From Geofilum sp964396555 (lineage in GTDB: Bacteria; Bacteroidota; Bacteroidia; Bacteroidales; Marinilabiliaceae), in assembly GCA_964396555.1 (NCBI GenBank), contig CAYNFX010000092.1:1-7249 (forward strand): DNA of 7,249 bases, given 5' to 3'. The position numbers were made by a program, and so were the translations under genes. The notes beneath the pieces are model-generated. The model worked only from the letters and a program-made list of their open reading frames with translations. It did not search any database and was not told where the DNA came from. Shown one piece after another: positions 1-6,045 of the stretch (positions are counted from its first letter, which is position 1; each line of letters opens with the position of its first letter).

Positions 1-8
1 AATTTATC

Positions 9-36
9 TCCCACAATCAACCACTTTTTCCCACAA
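9..36. repeat. Short direct repeat TCCCACAA, 20-bp period
   Basis: TCCCACAA occurs at 9-16 and again at 29-36, exactly 20 bp apart, in the AT-rich stretch ahead of the first gene. Two turns of helix would place both copies on the same DNA face, as in a paired binding site. Each copy is also within two mismatches of a DnaA box (TTATCCACA). Two short copies can easily be chance. The rest of 1-137 holds only A/T tracts and the candidate promoter. Confidence 0.2.
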
Positions 37-82
37 AAAATAAAAATAGATATTTAAAAAATCAGTAGGAATAAATATGTCG

Positions 83-90
83 TATTTTTG
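83..90 (+). promoter_or_regulatory. Candidate -7 box (TAnnTTTG) for the glycine-lipid operon
   Basis: The bases TATTTTTG match the Bacteroidota primary sigma factor -7 consensus TAnnTTTG exactly. They lie about 47 bp before the GTG start at 138, which would give a leader of roughly 40 nt. No convincing TTTG -33 box is present at a 17-23 bp spacing; the nearest TTTA (53-56) is too far away. In this AT-rich region an exact match could arise by chance, so the call rests on the motif plus its position. Confidence 0.4.
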
Positions 91-112
91 TTAATATTGA
101 AAGCCCTAAGCC

Positions 113-120
113 TGACGTCA
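113..120. promoter_or_regulatory. Perfect palindrome TGACGTCA in the operon leader
   Basis: An 8-bp perfect palindrome lies between the candidate -7 box at 83-90 and the GTG start at 138. A symmetric site just downstream of a transcription start is a typical position for a repressor operator. Only one copy is seen and no known regulator is implied, so function is inference. Confidence 0.2.
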
Positions 121-137
121 CTTAAAATCTGAAAGAA

Positions 138-1007
138 GTGAACAGAGAAAAAATAAATGATCAGAGTGCAAATAAAGAAGAACTGCTGATCGACGTTGAG
201 AGGGTGCTAGCAAGTAAGAATCCTGCCCTGCTTAAGTATATTCCAGGGTTTATGGTTGCCTTCTTCAAGAGGCTTATAAACCAGGATGGAATAAACAAAT
301 TAATAATCAACAACAAGAATCTTAGGGGAGTCGAATTTGGGGAAGGCGTGCTCAGAGAGTTAGGGGCAACTTACTCAACAATTGGCCTTGAAGATATTAG
401 CATGGATGGTCGTTACCTTTTCGTGGCCAACCATCCCCTCGGGGGGATGGATGGAATAGCGTTTTTATGCGCTGTTGGCCAAAGGTTTCCCGACATCAAA
501 TTTCCGGTCAACGATATTCTCCTTAATATCAGGAATCTTGACAATATTTTCCTTCCAATCAACAAACACGGGATTCGGGCAGGAGTGCATTCCAAGTCTG
601 CTGCAGATTTACTCAACGATGCCTTCGCATCCGATGCCCAGGTTCTTTTCTTCCCCGCAGGTCTCGTAAGCCGCAAGCAGAAGGGTGGTATTATCAAGGA
701 TCTTGAGTGGAAGAAGTACTTCATAAAAAAAGCCATACTTTACAAACGGGACATAATACCGGTACACATTGACGGCAAAAACACCAATTTTTTCTACAAT
801 CTGGCAAGGTGGCGCAAGCATCTGAGGATAAAATCCAACATCGAGATGCTGTTGTTGCCTTCAGAGATGTTCAAGCAAAAGGGACAGAACCTGACGTTGC
901 GGTTCGGTCAACCCATAGCATGGCAGGAGTTTGCTAATGAGAAAGATGCGTTGCGAGCTGCCGAAAAAGTAAAGGAAATCGTTTATGGGTTACCCAAAAA
1001 GAGCTAA
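138..1007 (+). CDS. glsA: PlsC-like lysophospholipid/aminolipid O-acyltransferase (GlsA-type)
   Basis: This 289-residue protein belongs to the glycerophosphate/lysophospholipid acyltransferase superfamily. The catalytic region is seen at residues 98-105 (NHPLGGMD). This is the Bacteroidota form, with five residues between His99 and Asp105 instead of the classical four. FPAGLVSRK (172-180) corresponds to the acyl-acceptor block usually written FPEGTRS. The end (MLLLPSEMF, then LRFGQPI) is typical of OlsA-like enzymes. The next gene encodes an OlsB-like N-acyltransferase, so the pair matches GlsA/GlsB of Bacteroides, where GlsB makes N-(3-hydroxyacyl)-glycine and GlsA esterifies the hydroxyl with a second fatty acid at the inner membrane. 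Translation must begin after the in-frame stop at 123-125. GTG at 138 is the best start, because the next in-frame ATG (codon 39) would remove 38 residues. There is no proper Shine-Dalgarno, as is usual in this phylum. The substrate assignment is inferred from family and context. Confidence 0.85.
   Translation: MNREKINDQSANKEELLIDVERVLASKNPALLKYIPGFMVAFFKRLINQDGINKLIINNKNLRGVEFGEGVLRELGATYSTIGLEDISMDGRYLFVANHPLGGMDGIAFLCAVGQRFPDIKFPVNDILLNIRNLDNIFLPINKHGIRAGVHSKSAADLLNDAFASDAQVLFFPAGLVSRKQKGGIIKDLEWKKYFIKKAILYKRDIIPVHIDGKNTNFFYNLARWRKHLRIKSNIEMLLLPSEMFKQKGQNLTLRFGQPIAWQEFANEKDALRAAEKVKEIVYGLPKKS
431..450 (+). repeat. Perfect 8-bp GC-rich hairpin inside the glsA active-site codons
   Basis: CCATCCCC (431-438) and GGGGATGG (443-450) are perfect inverted copies separated by four bases (TCGG). 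The hairpin covers the codons for the catalytic segment around His99-Met104 of the acyltransferase. It may simply result from the Pro-Leu-Gly-Gly codons chosen, but it would be a stable stem in the mRNA. Confidence 0.45.
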
Positions 1008-1012
1008 TTTTG
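982..1012 (+). promoter_or_regulatory. Candidate internal promoter before glsB (TTTA-N19-TAATTTTG)
   Basis: TAATTTTG at 1005-1012 matches the Bacteroidota -7 consensus TAnnTTTG and overlaps the glsA stop codon. TTTA at 982-985, one mismatch from the -33 TTTG box, lies 19 bp upstream, which is the expected spacing. A start near 1019 would leave a leader of about 20 nt before the ATG at 1038. It may allow glsB and the oxidoreductase gene to be transcribed independently of glsA. Confidence 0.35.
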
Positions 1013-1037
1013 TCCTGAAAATTAACCAAATAAATAG

Positions 1038-1988
1038 ATGGAAGTAGTGAAGCCAGTAATACACCCAGTTCCTGTCGCTGTTTTGGAGGCGGAACTTACA
1101 CAAGATATTTTTGTAAGAAAGACCAACAAGGGCGACAACAGGATTTATGATTTTTCTTCTGCGGAAGCCCCAAATCTGATGCGCGAAGTGGGTCGTTTGC
1201 GTGAATTGACTTTTCGCGCTGCGGGAGGTGGAACAGGCAAGGATATGGACATTGACGAGTTTGACATTTGTGAGGTACCCTATCGTCAACTCATAGTTTG
1301 GAATCCTGTCGAAAAAGAGATACTTGGGGGTTACCGATATATTATGGGTAACGCTCTAAAAATCAAGGAAGGTGAAGAACCCTATATTGCAACATCCGAA
1401 TTATTTCACTTCTCTGAAAAGTTTATCAAAGAATACCTACCGCACACAATAGAGTTGGGCAGATCTTTCGTTCAGCCACACTACCAGAGTAGCAAGATGG
1501 GCGCCAAGAGCCTCTATGCCCTTGACAACCTTTGGGACGGACTTGGATCTTTGATAGTAGACCATCCTGAGATGAAGTACTTCTTTGGAAAGGTTACCAT
1601 GTACACCCAGTCCAATCAGGAAGCACGCGATCTGGTACGCTCATTTATGAAGCTATACTTCAGGGACAAGGAAAACCTGGTTTTCCCGAAGAATCCCGTA
1701 GAATCATCTATCCCCGATGAGGAAGTAATGAAGATCTTTGGTGGAGAATCTTACACTGAAGATTACAAGATCCTTAGTAAGAGGGTGAGGGAGCTTAATG
1801 AAAATATTCCACCGTTGATCAATGCCTATATGAGCCTTTCTCCCTCTATGAAGACCTTTGGTACAGCTGTTAACGATGGATTCGGAGATGTGGAGGAAAC
1901 AGGTATCATAATCACTATCAAGGAATTGTATCAGGCAAAAATCAACCGACATATTGAAAGCTACAATCCGAACGAAAAGCACGATTAA
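1038..1988 (+). CDS. glsB: OlsB-like GNAT N-acyltransferase (GlsB-type, glycine lipid synthesis)
   Basis: This 316-residue protein matches the OlsB/GlsB group of GNAT-fold N-acyltransferases (Acetyltransf_5-like), which transfer a 3-hydroxyacyl chain from acyl-ACP to an amino acid. The signatures are REVGRLRELTFR (49-60, the usual RLR-x(3)-F entry strand), LGGYRYIMG (97-104), the diagnostic ELGRSFVQP block (139-147), and a C-terminal AYMSLSP...GTAVNDGFGDVEETGIIITI region (263-294) corresponding to the Y-L-x-LG...D-x-x-F...D end of OlsB. In Bacteroides the homologous enzyme uses glycine and makes the lyso-glycine lipid that GlsA completes. The ATG at 1038 follows a 30-bp A-rich spacer with no Shine-Dalgarno. 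The stop is only 2 bp before the next gene, so the two are almost certainly translated from one mRNA. Glycine rather than ornithine or serine as acceptor is inferred from the phylum and pairing. Confidence 0.88.
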   Translation: MEVVKPVIHPVPVAVLEAELTQDIFVRKTNKGDNRIYDFSSAEAPNLMREVGRLRELTFRAAGGGTGKDMDIDEFDICEVPYRQLIVWNPVEKEILGGYRYIMGNALKIKEGEEPYIATSELFHFSEKFIKEYLPHTIELGRSFVQPHYQSSKMGAKSLYALDNLWDGLGSLIVDHPEMKYFFGKVTMYTQSNQEARDLVRSFMKLYFRDKENLVFPKNPVESSIPDEEVMKIFGGESYTEDYKILSKRVRELNENIPPLINAYMSLSPSMKTFGTAVNDGFGDVEETGIIITIKELYQAKINRHIESYNPNEKHD

Positions 1989-1990
1989 CG

Positions 1991-3487
1991 ATGGATCGCT
2001 ATGATCTCCTGATAATAGGCAGCGGTCCGGCAGGTTTTTCTGCAGCGGTCCGTGCTGTAGACTTCGGAATGAGTGTCTGCCTTATTGAAGGGGAGCATTT
2101 GGGAGGTGCAGGGATTATGAATGGAGCCCTGACCTCCAAGACCATGTACGAGCTTTCCCAGGATTATTCTATTGCTGCAAGAGTTGACCGCGGCTACCGC
2201 GCTAGTGCCCTTTCAGTCGACTACAACCATGTACTCAAGACTGTACTCACCGCAGCCAAGGAGAAGCAGTACCAGATGCTAAGCCAAATTGAGACGTTTG
2301 CCCATTCGGCAAAAAGCGTTGGCAAGATCAGGTTGATCAGAGGTTATGCTTCTTTTGAAGACCCTCACACGCTTTACGTAGAGGCAAAGACCGGTGAGAA
2401 ACTCAGGCTAAGCGGCAAGCATATTCTTTTAGCCACGGGTTCCAGACCCCGTGAGTACCCGGGTCTTGAAGTGGATGGCGAACATATTATCGACTCCAAT
2501 GGCATAGTATCGCTCAAGCGTTTTCCCGAAAGGATAATGATAATCGGATCGGGGATCATCGGTTGTGAATTCTCCTTTATCTTCTCAAACTTCAAGCAAA
2601 CTGAGGTTCACCTTATAGACAGGGCCAACAGGGTACTACCCTATGAGGATGATGATGTAGGCAGCTATGTAGCAAGAAACCTTGCCAACAATGGTGTAAT
2701 AATACACCATACTGCCCAGTTGCGCGAGATCAGGAGACATCCCGGAGGCTTTATGCAGGCTATACTTGATTATGATGACGGTCACAGCAAGGTTGTAGAG
2801 ATAGACGTTGCCCTGATTGCAATTGGTCGTGTACCCAATATTGAGTCGCTCAAACTAGAGAACGCAGGCATCAAAGCTACCGAAAAACACACTCTGACTA
2901 TCAATGACTGCTGTCAGGTACTTATTGACGGAAAGCCTTCGCATATTTATGCTGCAGGTGACGTAACAGGGCATTCACAGCTATATAGTGTTGCCGAACT
3001 GCAGGGTCGCAAGGCCGTTGAGAATATGGCAGGAACTGAAACGAGTCCGCTTGATTACTCTCACATGAGTACCCTGATGTTTTTCAAACCCGAACTTGCT
3101 GCTGTGGGTGCAAATGAGAAAAAACTTCAGAAGGAAGGCATACCTTATATATCAGCATATTACTCCAATAAGCTTGTCAACCGAAATATCGCAATGCGGA
3201 GCACAACCGGCTTTATCAAGATTCTGGTAAGCAACGACAGCGAACACAGGATTCTTGGAGTTAGGGCCTCTGGACCACAGGCTTCGGCCTACATCGTATC
3301 CGTAGCCCACCTCATCAACAGAGGAGACTCACTCAGGGAAGTACTTCAGATTTTCTACCCACACCCCAGCGTTGCCGAAGGAATTCAGGAATGTCTAAGG
3401 GCAATAGTTGGCCGCTCTATCTACAAGCCCCTTGCCTTCCCCGATGATATTATTATCAGGGAGTGGACACCAGAAGAAAGTCAATAA
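1991..3487 (+). CDS. FAD/NAD(P)-dependent pyridine nucleotide-disulfide reductase-fold protein lacking the redox cysteines (SthA/Lpd-like)
   Basis: This 498-residue protein has the full class I disulfide-reductase layout. The FAD dinucleotide motif is GSGPAG (10-15). LLATGSRPR (146-154) closes the first FAD segment. The second Rossmann motif is GSGIIG (186-191), and Asp210 after the second strand favours NAD(H). The FAD ribityl motif is YAAGDVTG (320-327), and a C-terminal dimerisation domain carries the His458-Pro...Glu463 dyad. The usual active site GGTCLNVGCIPSK reads GGAGIMNGALTSK (38-50) here: both cysteines are replaced (Gly41, Ala46). It therefore cannot use the disulfide chemistry of dihydrolipoamide dehydrogenase or glutathione reductase. 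Direct hydride transfer through FAD, as in soluble transhydrogenase SthA (which also lacks one of these cysteines), is possible. The ATG lies 2 bp after the glsB stop, so co-expression with the lipid genes is strongly indicated. Its substrate is unknown; a tailoring or redox role in aminolipid synthesis is speculation. Confidence 0.85.
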   Translation: MDRYDLLIIGSGPAGFSAAVRAVDFGMSVCLIEGEHLGGAGIMNGALTSKTMYELSQDYSIAARVDRGYRASALSVDYNHVLKTVLTAAKEKQYQMLSQIETFAHSAKSVGKIRLIRGYASFEDPHTLYVEAKTGEKLRLSGKHILLATGSRPREYPGLEVDGEHIIDSNGIVSLKRFPERIMIIGSGIIGCEFSFIFSNFKQTEVHLIDRANRVLPYEDDDVGSYVARNLANNGVIIHHTAQLREIRRHPGGFMQAILDYDDGHSKVVEIDVALIAIGRVPNIESLKLENAGIKATEKHTLTINDCCQVLIDGKPSHIYAAGDVTGHSQLYSVAELQGRKAVENMAGTETSPLDYSHMSTLMFFKPELAAVGANEKKLQKEGIPYISAYYSNKLVNRNIAMRSTTGFIKILVSNDSEHRILGVRASGPQASAYIVSVAHLINRGDSLREVLQIFYPHPSVAEGIQECLRAIVGRSIYKPLAFPDDIIIREWTPEESQ

Positions 3488-3513
3488 AAAAGCCTGTGAC
3501 TCACATCACAGGC
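3486..3513 (-). terminator. Intrinsic terminator of the PurF-like gene (between convergent genes)
   Basis: GCCTGTGA (3492-3499) and TCACAGGC (3506-3513) form a perfect 8-bp stem with a 6-nt loop. On the minus strand the stem is followed by six T residues (complement of 3486-3491), the classical arrangement, and it begins about 40 nt after the minus-strand stop codon. The T-tract overlaps the stop codon of the plus-strand oxidoreductase gene. On the plus strand the hairpin lacks a T-tract, so termination in that direction would be weak. Confidence 0.8.
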
Positions 3514-3553
3514 CTATAGTGTTATTCTGTAATAGATTAGTTCGGAAGACTCC

Positions 3554-5458
3554 TTAGCAGTAGGCCCTCTGATTCCTTCCCTCCATGAAGTTAACAAAAG
3601 CATTGTTGACAACCTTGTTACCGCCTGGTGTAGGATAATCCCCTGTAAAGTACCAGTCTCCATTATCGTTGGGGCAAGCTTTGTGAAGGTTTTCAACTGT
3701 TTGGAAAAGTATCTCCACCTCCGCATGAGTCCCTTCAGGAGTAAGCATTTCAGCCATCTTGCTGGAAATCTCCTCGTTTGTAAACGGACGATAGATATCC
3801 TTTACATAGTTGACAACTTCCTCTTTTGGCAGGTTCTGCTGAGCCTTACACTTTTCGTAAACCTCATCAATGATATGTTGACGGCCGGTTTCCTTAAGAA
3901 GGCTGATCGCAGCAGTAAAGGCACAGAAATCACCAAGCTTGGCCATATCAATACCGTAGCAGTCAGGGTACCTGATCTGCGGGGCAGATGATACAACAAT
4001 AATCTTCTTGGGATGCAGACGGTCAAGTATCTTGAGGATGCTCTTCTTGAGGGTGGTACCCCTTACTATCGAGTCATCGATAATTACAAGAGTATCAACA
4101 TTGTTGCGTACAATACCGTAAGTCACGTCATAAACGTGAGCCACCATGTCATCACGCGAAGAATCTGCAGTGATAAAGGTTCTCATCTTAACGTCCTTAA
4201 TTGCAATTTTCTCCACCCTAGGCTCAAGGCTCAGCACCTCTTCAAGCTTTTGCGGATCGGGGTTGGCACATAGTTCCTGTACCTTCTCCATCCTCCACTT
4301 AACCAGGTAACTTCTGATACCCTCTATCATTCCGTAGAAGGCTGTTTCAGCGGTATTGGGTATATAAGAGAAAACAGTATCCTTGAGGTTGTGTTCGATC
4401 TTCTCAAGCACAGTGGATGCAAGCAGGCGTCCCAGTTCCTTTCTCTCTAGATAGATGGTCCTGTCGCTTCCTCGTGAGAAATAGATTCTTTCGAAAGAGC
4501 ATGAACGGCGCTTTTGAGGTACAGCCACCATCTCCTCGGAAATGGAACCATCCTTCTTTACAATAAGCGCATGTCCGGGCTTCAGTTCGCTAACCTGAGT
4601 ATACCTAACATTAAGAGCAGTCTGGATAACCGGTCGTTCGGATGTCACAACGACAATCTCGTCGTTGTGGTAGTAAAAAGCAGGCCTGATACCGTGTGGG
4701 TCACGGGTCACGAATGCGTCGCCGTGTCCAAGCATTCCGCATATAACATAACCACCGTCCCAACGTTTGCTTGAACGTTCAAGTATCTTCCTAATATCAA
4801 GGTCCCGCTCTATAAGATATGATATCTCGCGGTTGGAATAACCTTCGTTCTTGTATTTGCGGAACACAAGTTCGTTTTCCTCATCCAGAAAATGTCCTAC
4901 GTTCTCAAGTATTGAAACAGTATCAGTATAATCCTTGGGATGCTGTCCCAGTTCAACAAGAGCATTAAATATCTCGTCGGTATTGGTCAGATTGAAGTTG
5001 CCCGCCAGCACCAGATTGCGAGAACGCCAGTTGTTTTCCCGCATTACGGGATGAACATACTCTATAGAACTGTTTCCAAAGGTTCCATATCTAAGGTGAC
5101 CCATATACAGTTCTCCGGCAAAGGGCATATTAGCCTTTGCCCAGTCAGGATCTTCAAATAGTTCCGGGCGATGATCACTCTCATACTCGAAATTATTGTA
5201 AATATTGGCAAAGACCTCCTGAATCGGGTTTTTCTGGTTGGATCGCTCCCTGAACAAGTACTTCATACCAGAGGGTTGGTCTAACTTGAGGGAAACTACA
5301 CCTGCTCCATCCTGTCCTCGGTTGTGTTGTTTCTCCATAAGCAGATAGAGCTTATCGAGTCCGTACCTCCAGGATCCGTACTTATCCTTATAATATTGCA
5401 GGGGCTTTAGCAACCTGATTAAAACAATACCACATTCGTGTTTGATCTGATCACTCAT
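3554..5458 (-). CDS. Large PurF-type amidophosphoribosyltransferase paralogue
   Basis: At 634 residues this is much longer than classical PurF (about 470-510). PurF transfers ammonia from glutamine to PRPP, the first step of purine synthesis. The N-terminal class II glutaminase domain has the nucleophile Cys9 in ECGIV after an 8-residue leader that would need cleavage, then HNRGQDGAG (45-53), GHLRYGT (120-126), AGNFNLTN (152-159) and TDTV (178-181). RDPHGIRP (252-259) and FERIYFSRGSD (322-332) lead to the phosphoribosyltransferase domain, where the PRPP loop IIDDSIVRGTT (459-469) is intact. FTGDYPT (604-610) matches the normal PurF end and is followed by a 24-residue extension. Differences from the classical enzyme are an insertion around 380-420, the oxyanion Asn-Gly now Asn154-Phe155, VRRKLN replaced by VAHVYD (439-444), and lost or displaced Fe-S cysteines. 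A second, standard PurF probably exists elsewhere in the genome, so purF is not assigned here. The true substrate is uncertain. Confidence 0.85.
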   Translation of the reverse strand: MSDQIKHECGIVLIRLLKPLQYYKDKYGSWRYGLDKLYLLMEKQHNRGQDGAGVVSLKLDQPSGMKYLFRERSNQKNPIQEVFANIYNNFEYESDHRPELFEDPDWAKANMPFAGELYMGHLRYGTFGNSSIEYVHPVMRENNWRSRNLVLAGNFNLTNTDEIFNALVELGQHPKDYTDTVSILENVGHFLDEENELVFRKYKNEGYSNREISYLIERDLDIRKILERSSKRWDGGYVICGMLGHGDAFVTRDPHGIRPAFYYHNDEIVVVTSERPVIQTALNVRYTQVSELKPGHALIVKKDGSISEEMVAVPQKRRSCSFERIYFSRGSDRTIYLERKELGRLLASTVLEKIEHNLKDTVFSYIPNTAETAFYGMIEGIRSYLVKWRMEKVQELCANPDPQKLEEVLSLEPRVEKIAIKDVKMRTFITADSSRDDMVAHVYDVTYGIVRNNVDTLVIIDDSIVRGTTLKKSILKILDRLHPKKIIVVSSAPQIRYPDCYGIDMAKLGDFCAFTAAISLLKETGRQHIIDEVYEKCKAQQNLPKEEVVNYVKDIYRPFTNEEISSKMAEMLTPEGTHAEVEILFQTVENLHKACPNDNGDWYFTGDYPTPGGNKVVNNAFVNFMEGRNQRAYC

Positions 5459-5496
5459 ACTGTCGTCTGATAACCTTTAGAAAACTAAGTGCGGGA

Positions 5497-5504
5497 CAAA
5501 TTTA
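5497..5504 (-). promoter_or_regulatory. Candidate -7 box for the PurF-like gene
   Basis: On the minus strand the bases read TAAATTTG, an exact match to TAnnTTTG, 38 bp before the ATG at 5458. They lie directly after the T-tract of the upstream terminator, a sensible place for a fresh promoter. No TTTG -33 box is present at normal spacing; a TTTG lies only 10 bp upstream. Confidence 0.4.
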
Positions 5505-5508
5505 CTAT

Positions 5509-5543
5509 AAAAATCAAAACCCGTCTCCTCACAGAGACGGGTT
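5509..5543 (-). terminator. Intrinsic terminator of the SPOR-domain gene
   Basis: AACCCGTCTC (5518-5527) and GAGACGGGTT (5534-5543) form a perfect 10-bp stem with a 6-nt loop. On the minus strand it is followed by a T-rich tract (TTGATTTTT). It starts 6 bp after the minus-strand stop codon of the SPOR gene and separates that gene from the PurF-like gene. Its loop reads TGTGAG on the minus strand, identical to the loop of the terminator at 3486-3513. Confidence 0.85.
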
Positions 5544-5549
5544 CTTATA

Positions 5550-5987
5550 TTAAAACTCACTGAATGGGATTGATGGGTCCCGCACAATATAACTCGATGG
5601 AAAACTTGCCTTAACTTTTCTGAGTAAAGACAGAGCTTCGTGTTTGTGTCTGAAACTTCCGGCCCTAACTCTCATAAATGGGGCACTGTATTCTACAAAG
5701 ACCTTCTCATCGGGAAACTGGTTAAGGAATTTTGATCTAACGTCCTGGGCCTCCTGTTTGGAGTTAGTGCCAGTACCCGAATAGATCTGAATTCTGTAAC
5801 CCTCCACACCACCCAGGCGACTGTTGGCAACCACATAGTCGTTGATGCTTCTCTCAACATCGGGCGACTGTCTGATAGTGATTTGCCCATCACCTGCGGA
5901 ACGACTCTTAACCTTGTCGACGGGTGATGTCTGTGCAAACGCAGCCATCCCTACGAGCAATAACAATAACAGAAAAGCTTTTCTCAT
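5550..5987 (-). CDS. Secreted SPOR-domain protein
   Basis: This 145-residue protein opens with a typical Sec signal peptide: Arg2-Lys3, a leucine-rich core (6-12) and a likely signal peptidase I site after AFA (16-18). There is no lipobox cysteine, so it should be periplasmic rather than a lipoprotein. A polar linker of about 40 residues follows. A SPOR domain occupies about 62-136, with GYRIQIYSGTG (63-73), a helix rich in Lys/Glu/Gln, VFVEYSAPFMRVRAGSF (96-112), and a second helix ending in SYIV. SPOR domains bind peptidoglycan strands stripped of stem peptides, usually at division sites. No other domain is present, so it may act as an adaptor or competitor for such sites. The gene has its own terminator, lies 58 bp downstream of the stress-protein gene, and has a candidate promoter in that gap. 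The specific partner is unknown. Confidence 0.85.
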   Translation of the reverse strand: MRKAFLLLLLLVGMAAFAQTSPVDKVKSRSAGDGQITIRQSPDVERSINDYVVANSRLGGVEGYRIQIYSGTGTNSKQEAQDVRSKFLNQFPDEKVFVEYSAPFMRVRAGSFRHKHEALSLLRKVKASFPSSYIVRDPSIPFSEF

Positions 5988-6013
5988 GTAATTGATGTTT
6001 ATAAGCTTCCCTG

Positions 6014-6021
6014 CAAAGGTA
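6014..6021 (-). promoter_or_regulatory. Candidate -7 box for the SPOR-domain gene
   Basis: The minus strand reads TACCTTTG, an exact TAnnTTTG match, 26 bp before the ATG at 5987. As at 5497-5504, there is no -33 box at normal spacing but a TTTG exactly 10 bp upstream (complement of 6032-6035). An imperfect stem (6017-6024 with 6040-6047, one G-U pair on the plus strand, a mismatch on the minus strand) overlaps the site. It has no T-tract, so no terminator is called between the two genes. Confidence 0.35.
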
Positions 6022-6045
6022 GGTAATTTTTCAAATATGACCTGC

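Noticed and set aside
9..36. TCCCACAA copies as DnaA boxes of an origin
   Set aside because: Each copy differs from the consensus at two positions, there are only two, and no origin-linked gene (dnaA, dnaN, parA) is nearby.
413..736. Open frame of 107 codons on the minus strand inside glsA
   Set aside because: It is fully antisense to a well-supported acyltransferase. Its translation is low-complexity and basic, matches no family I know, and has no promoter or start context.
1991..3487. Annotation as dihydrolipoamide dehydrogenase (lpd)
   Set aside because: Both active-site cysteines are missing (Gly41, Ala46) and no 2-oxoacid dehydrogenase genes are adjacent.
3683..4273. Plus-strand open frames inside the PurF-like gene
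   Set aside because: They are antisense shadows of a gene with clear domain motifs throughout; their translations look like no known protein.
5693..5938. Second minus-strand frame overlapping the SPOR gene
   Set aside because: It is a +1/-1 frame shadow. The SPOR frame has a signal peptide, a domain and a terminator; this one has none.
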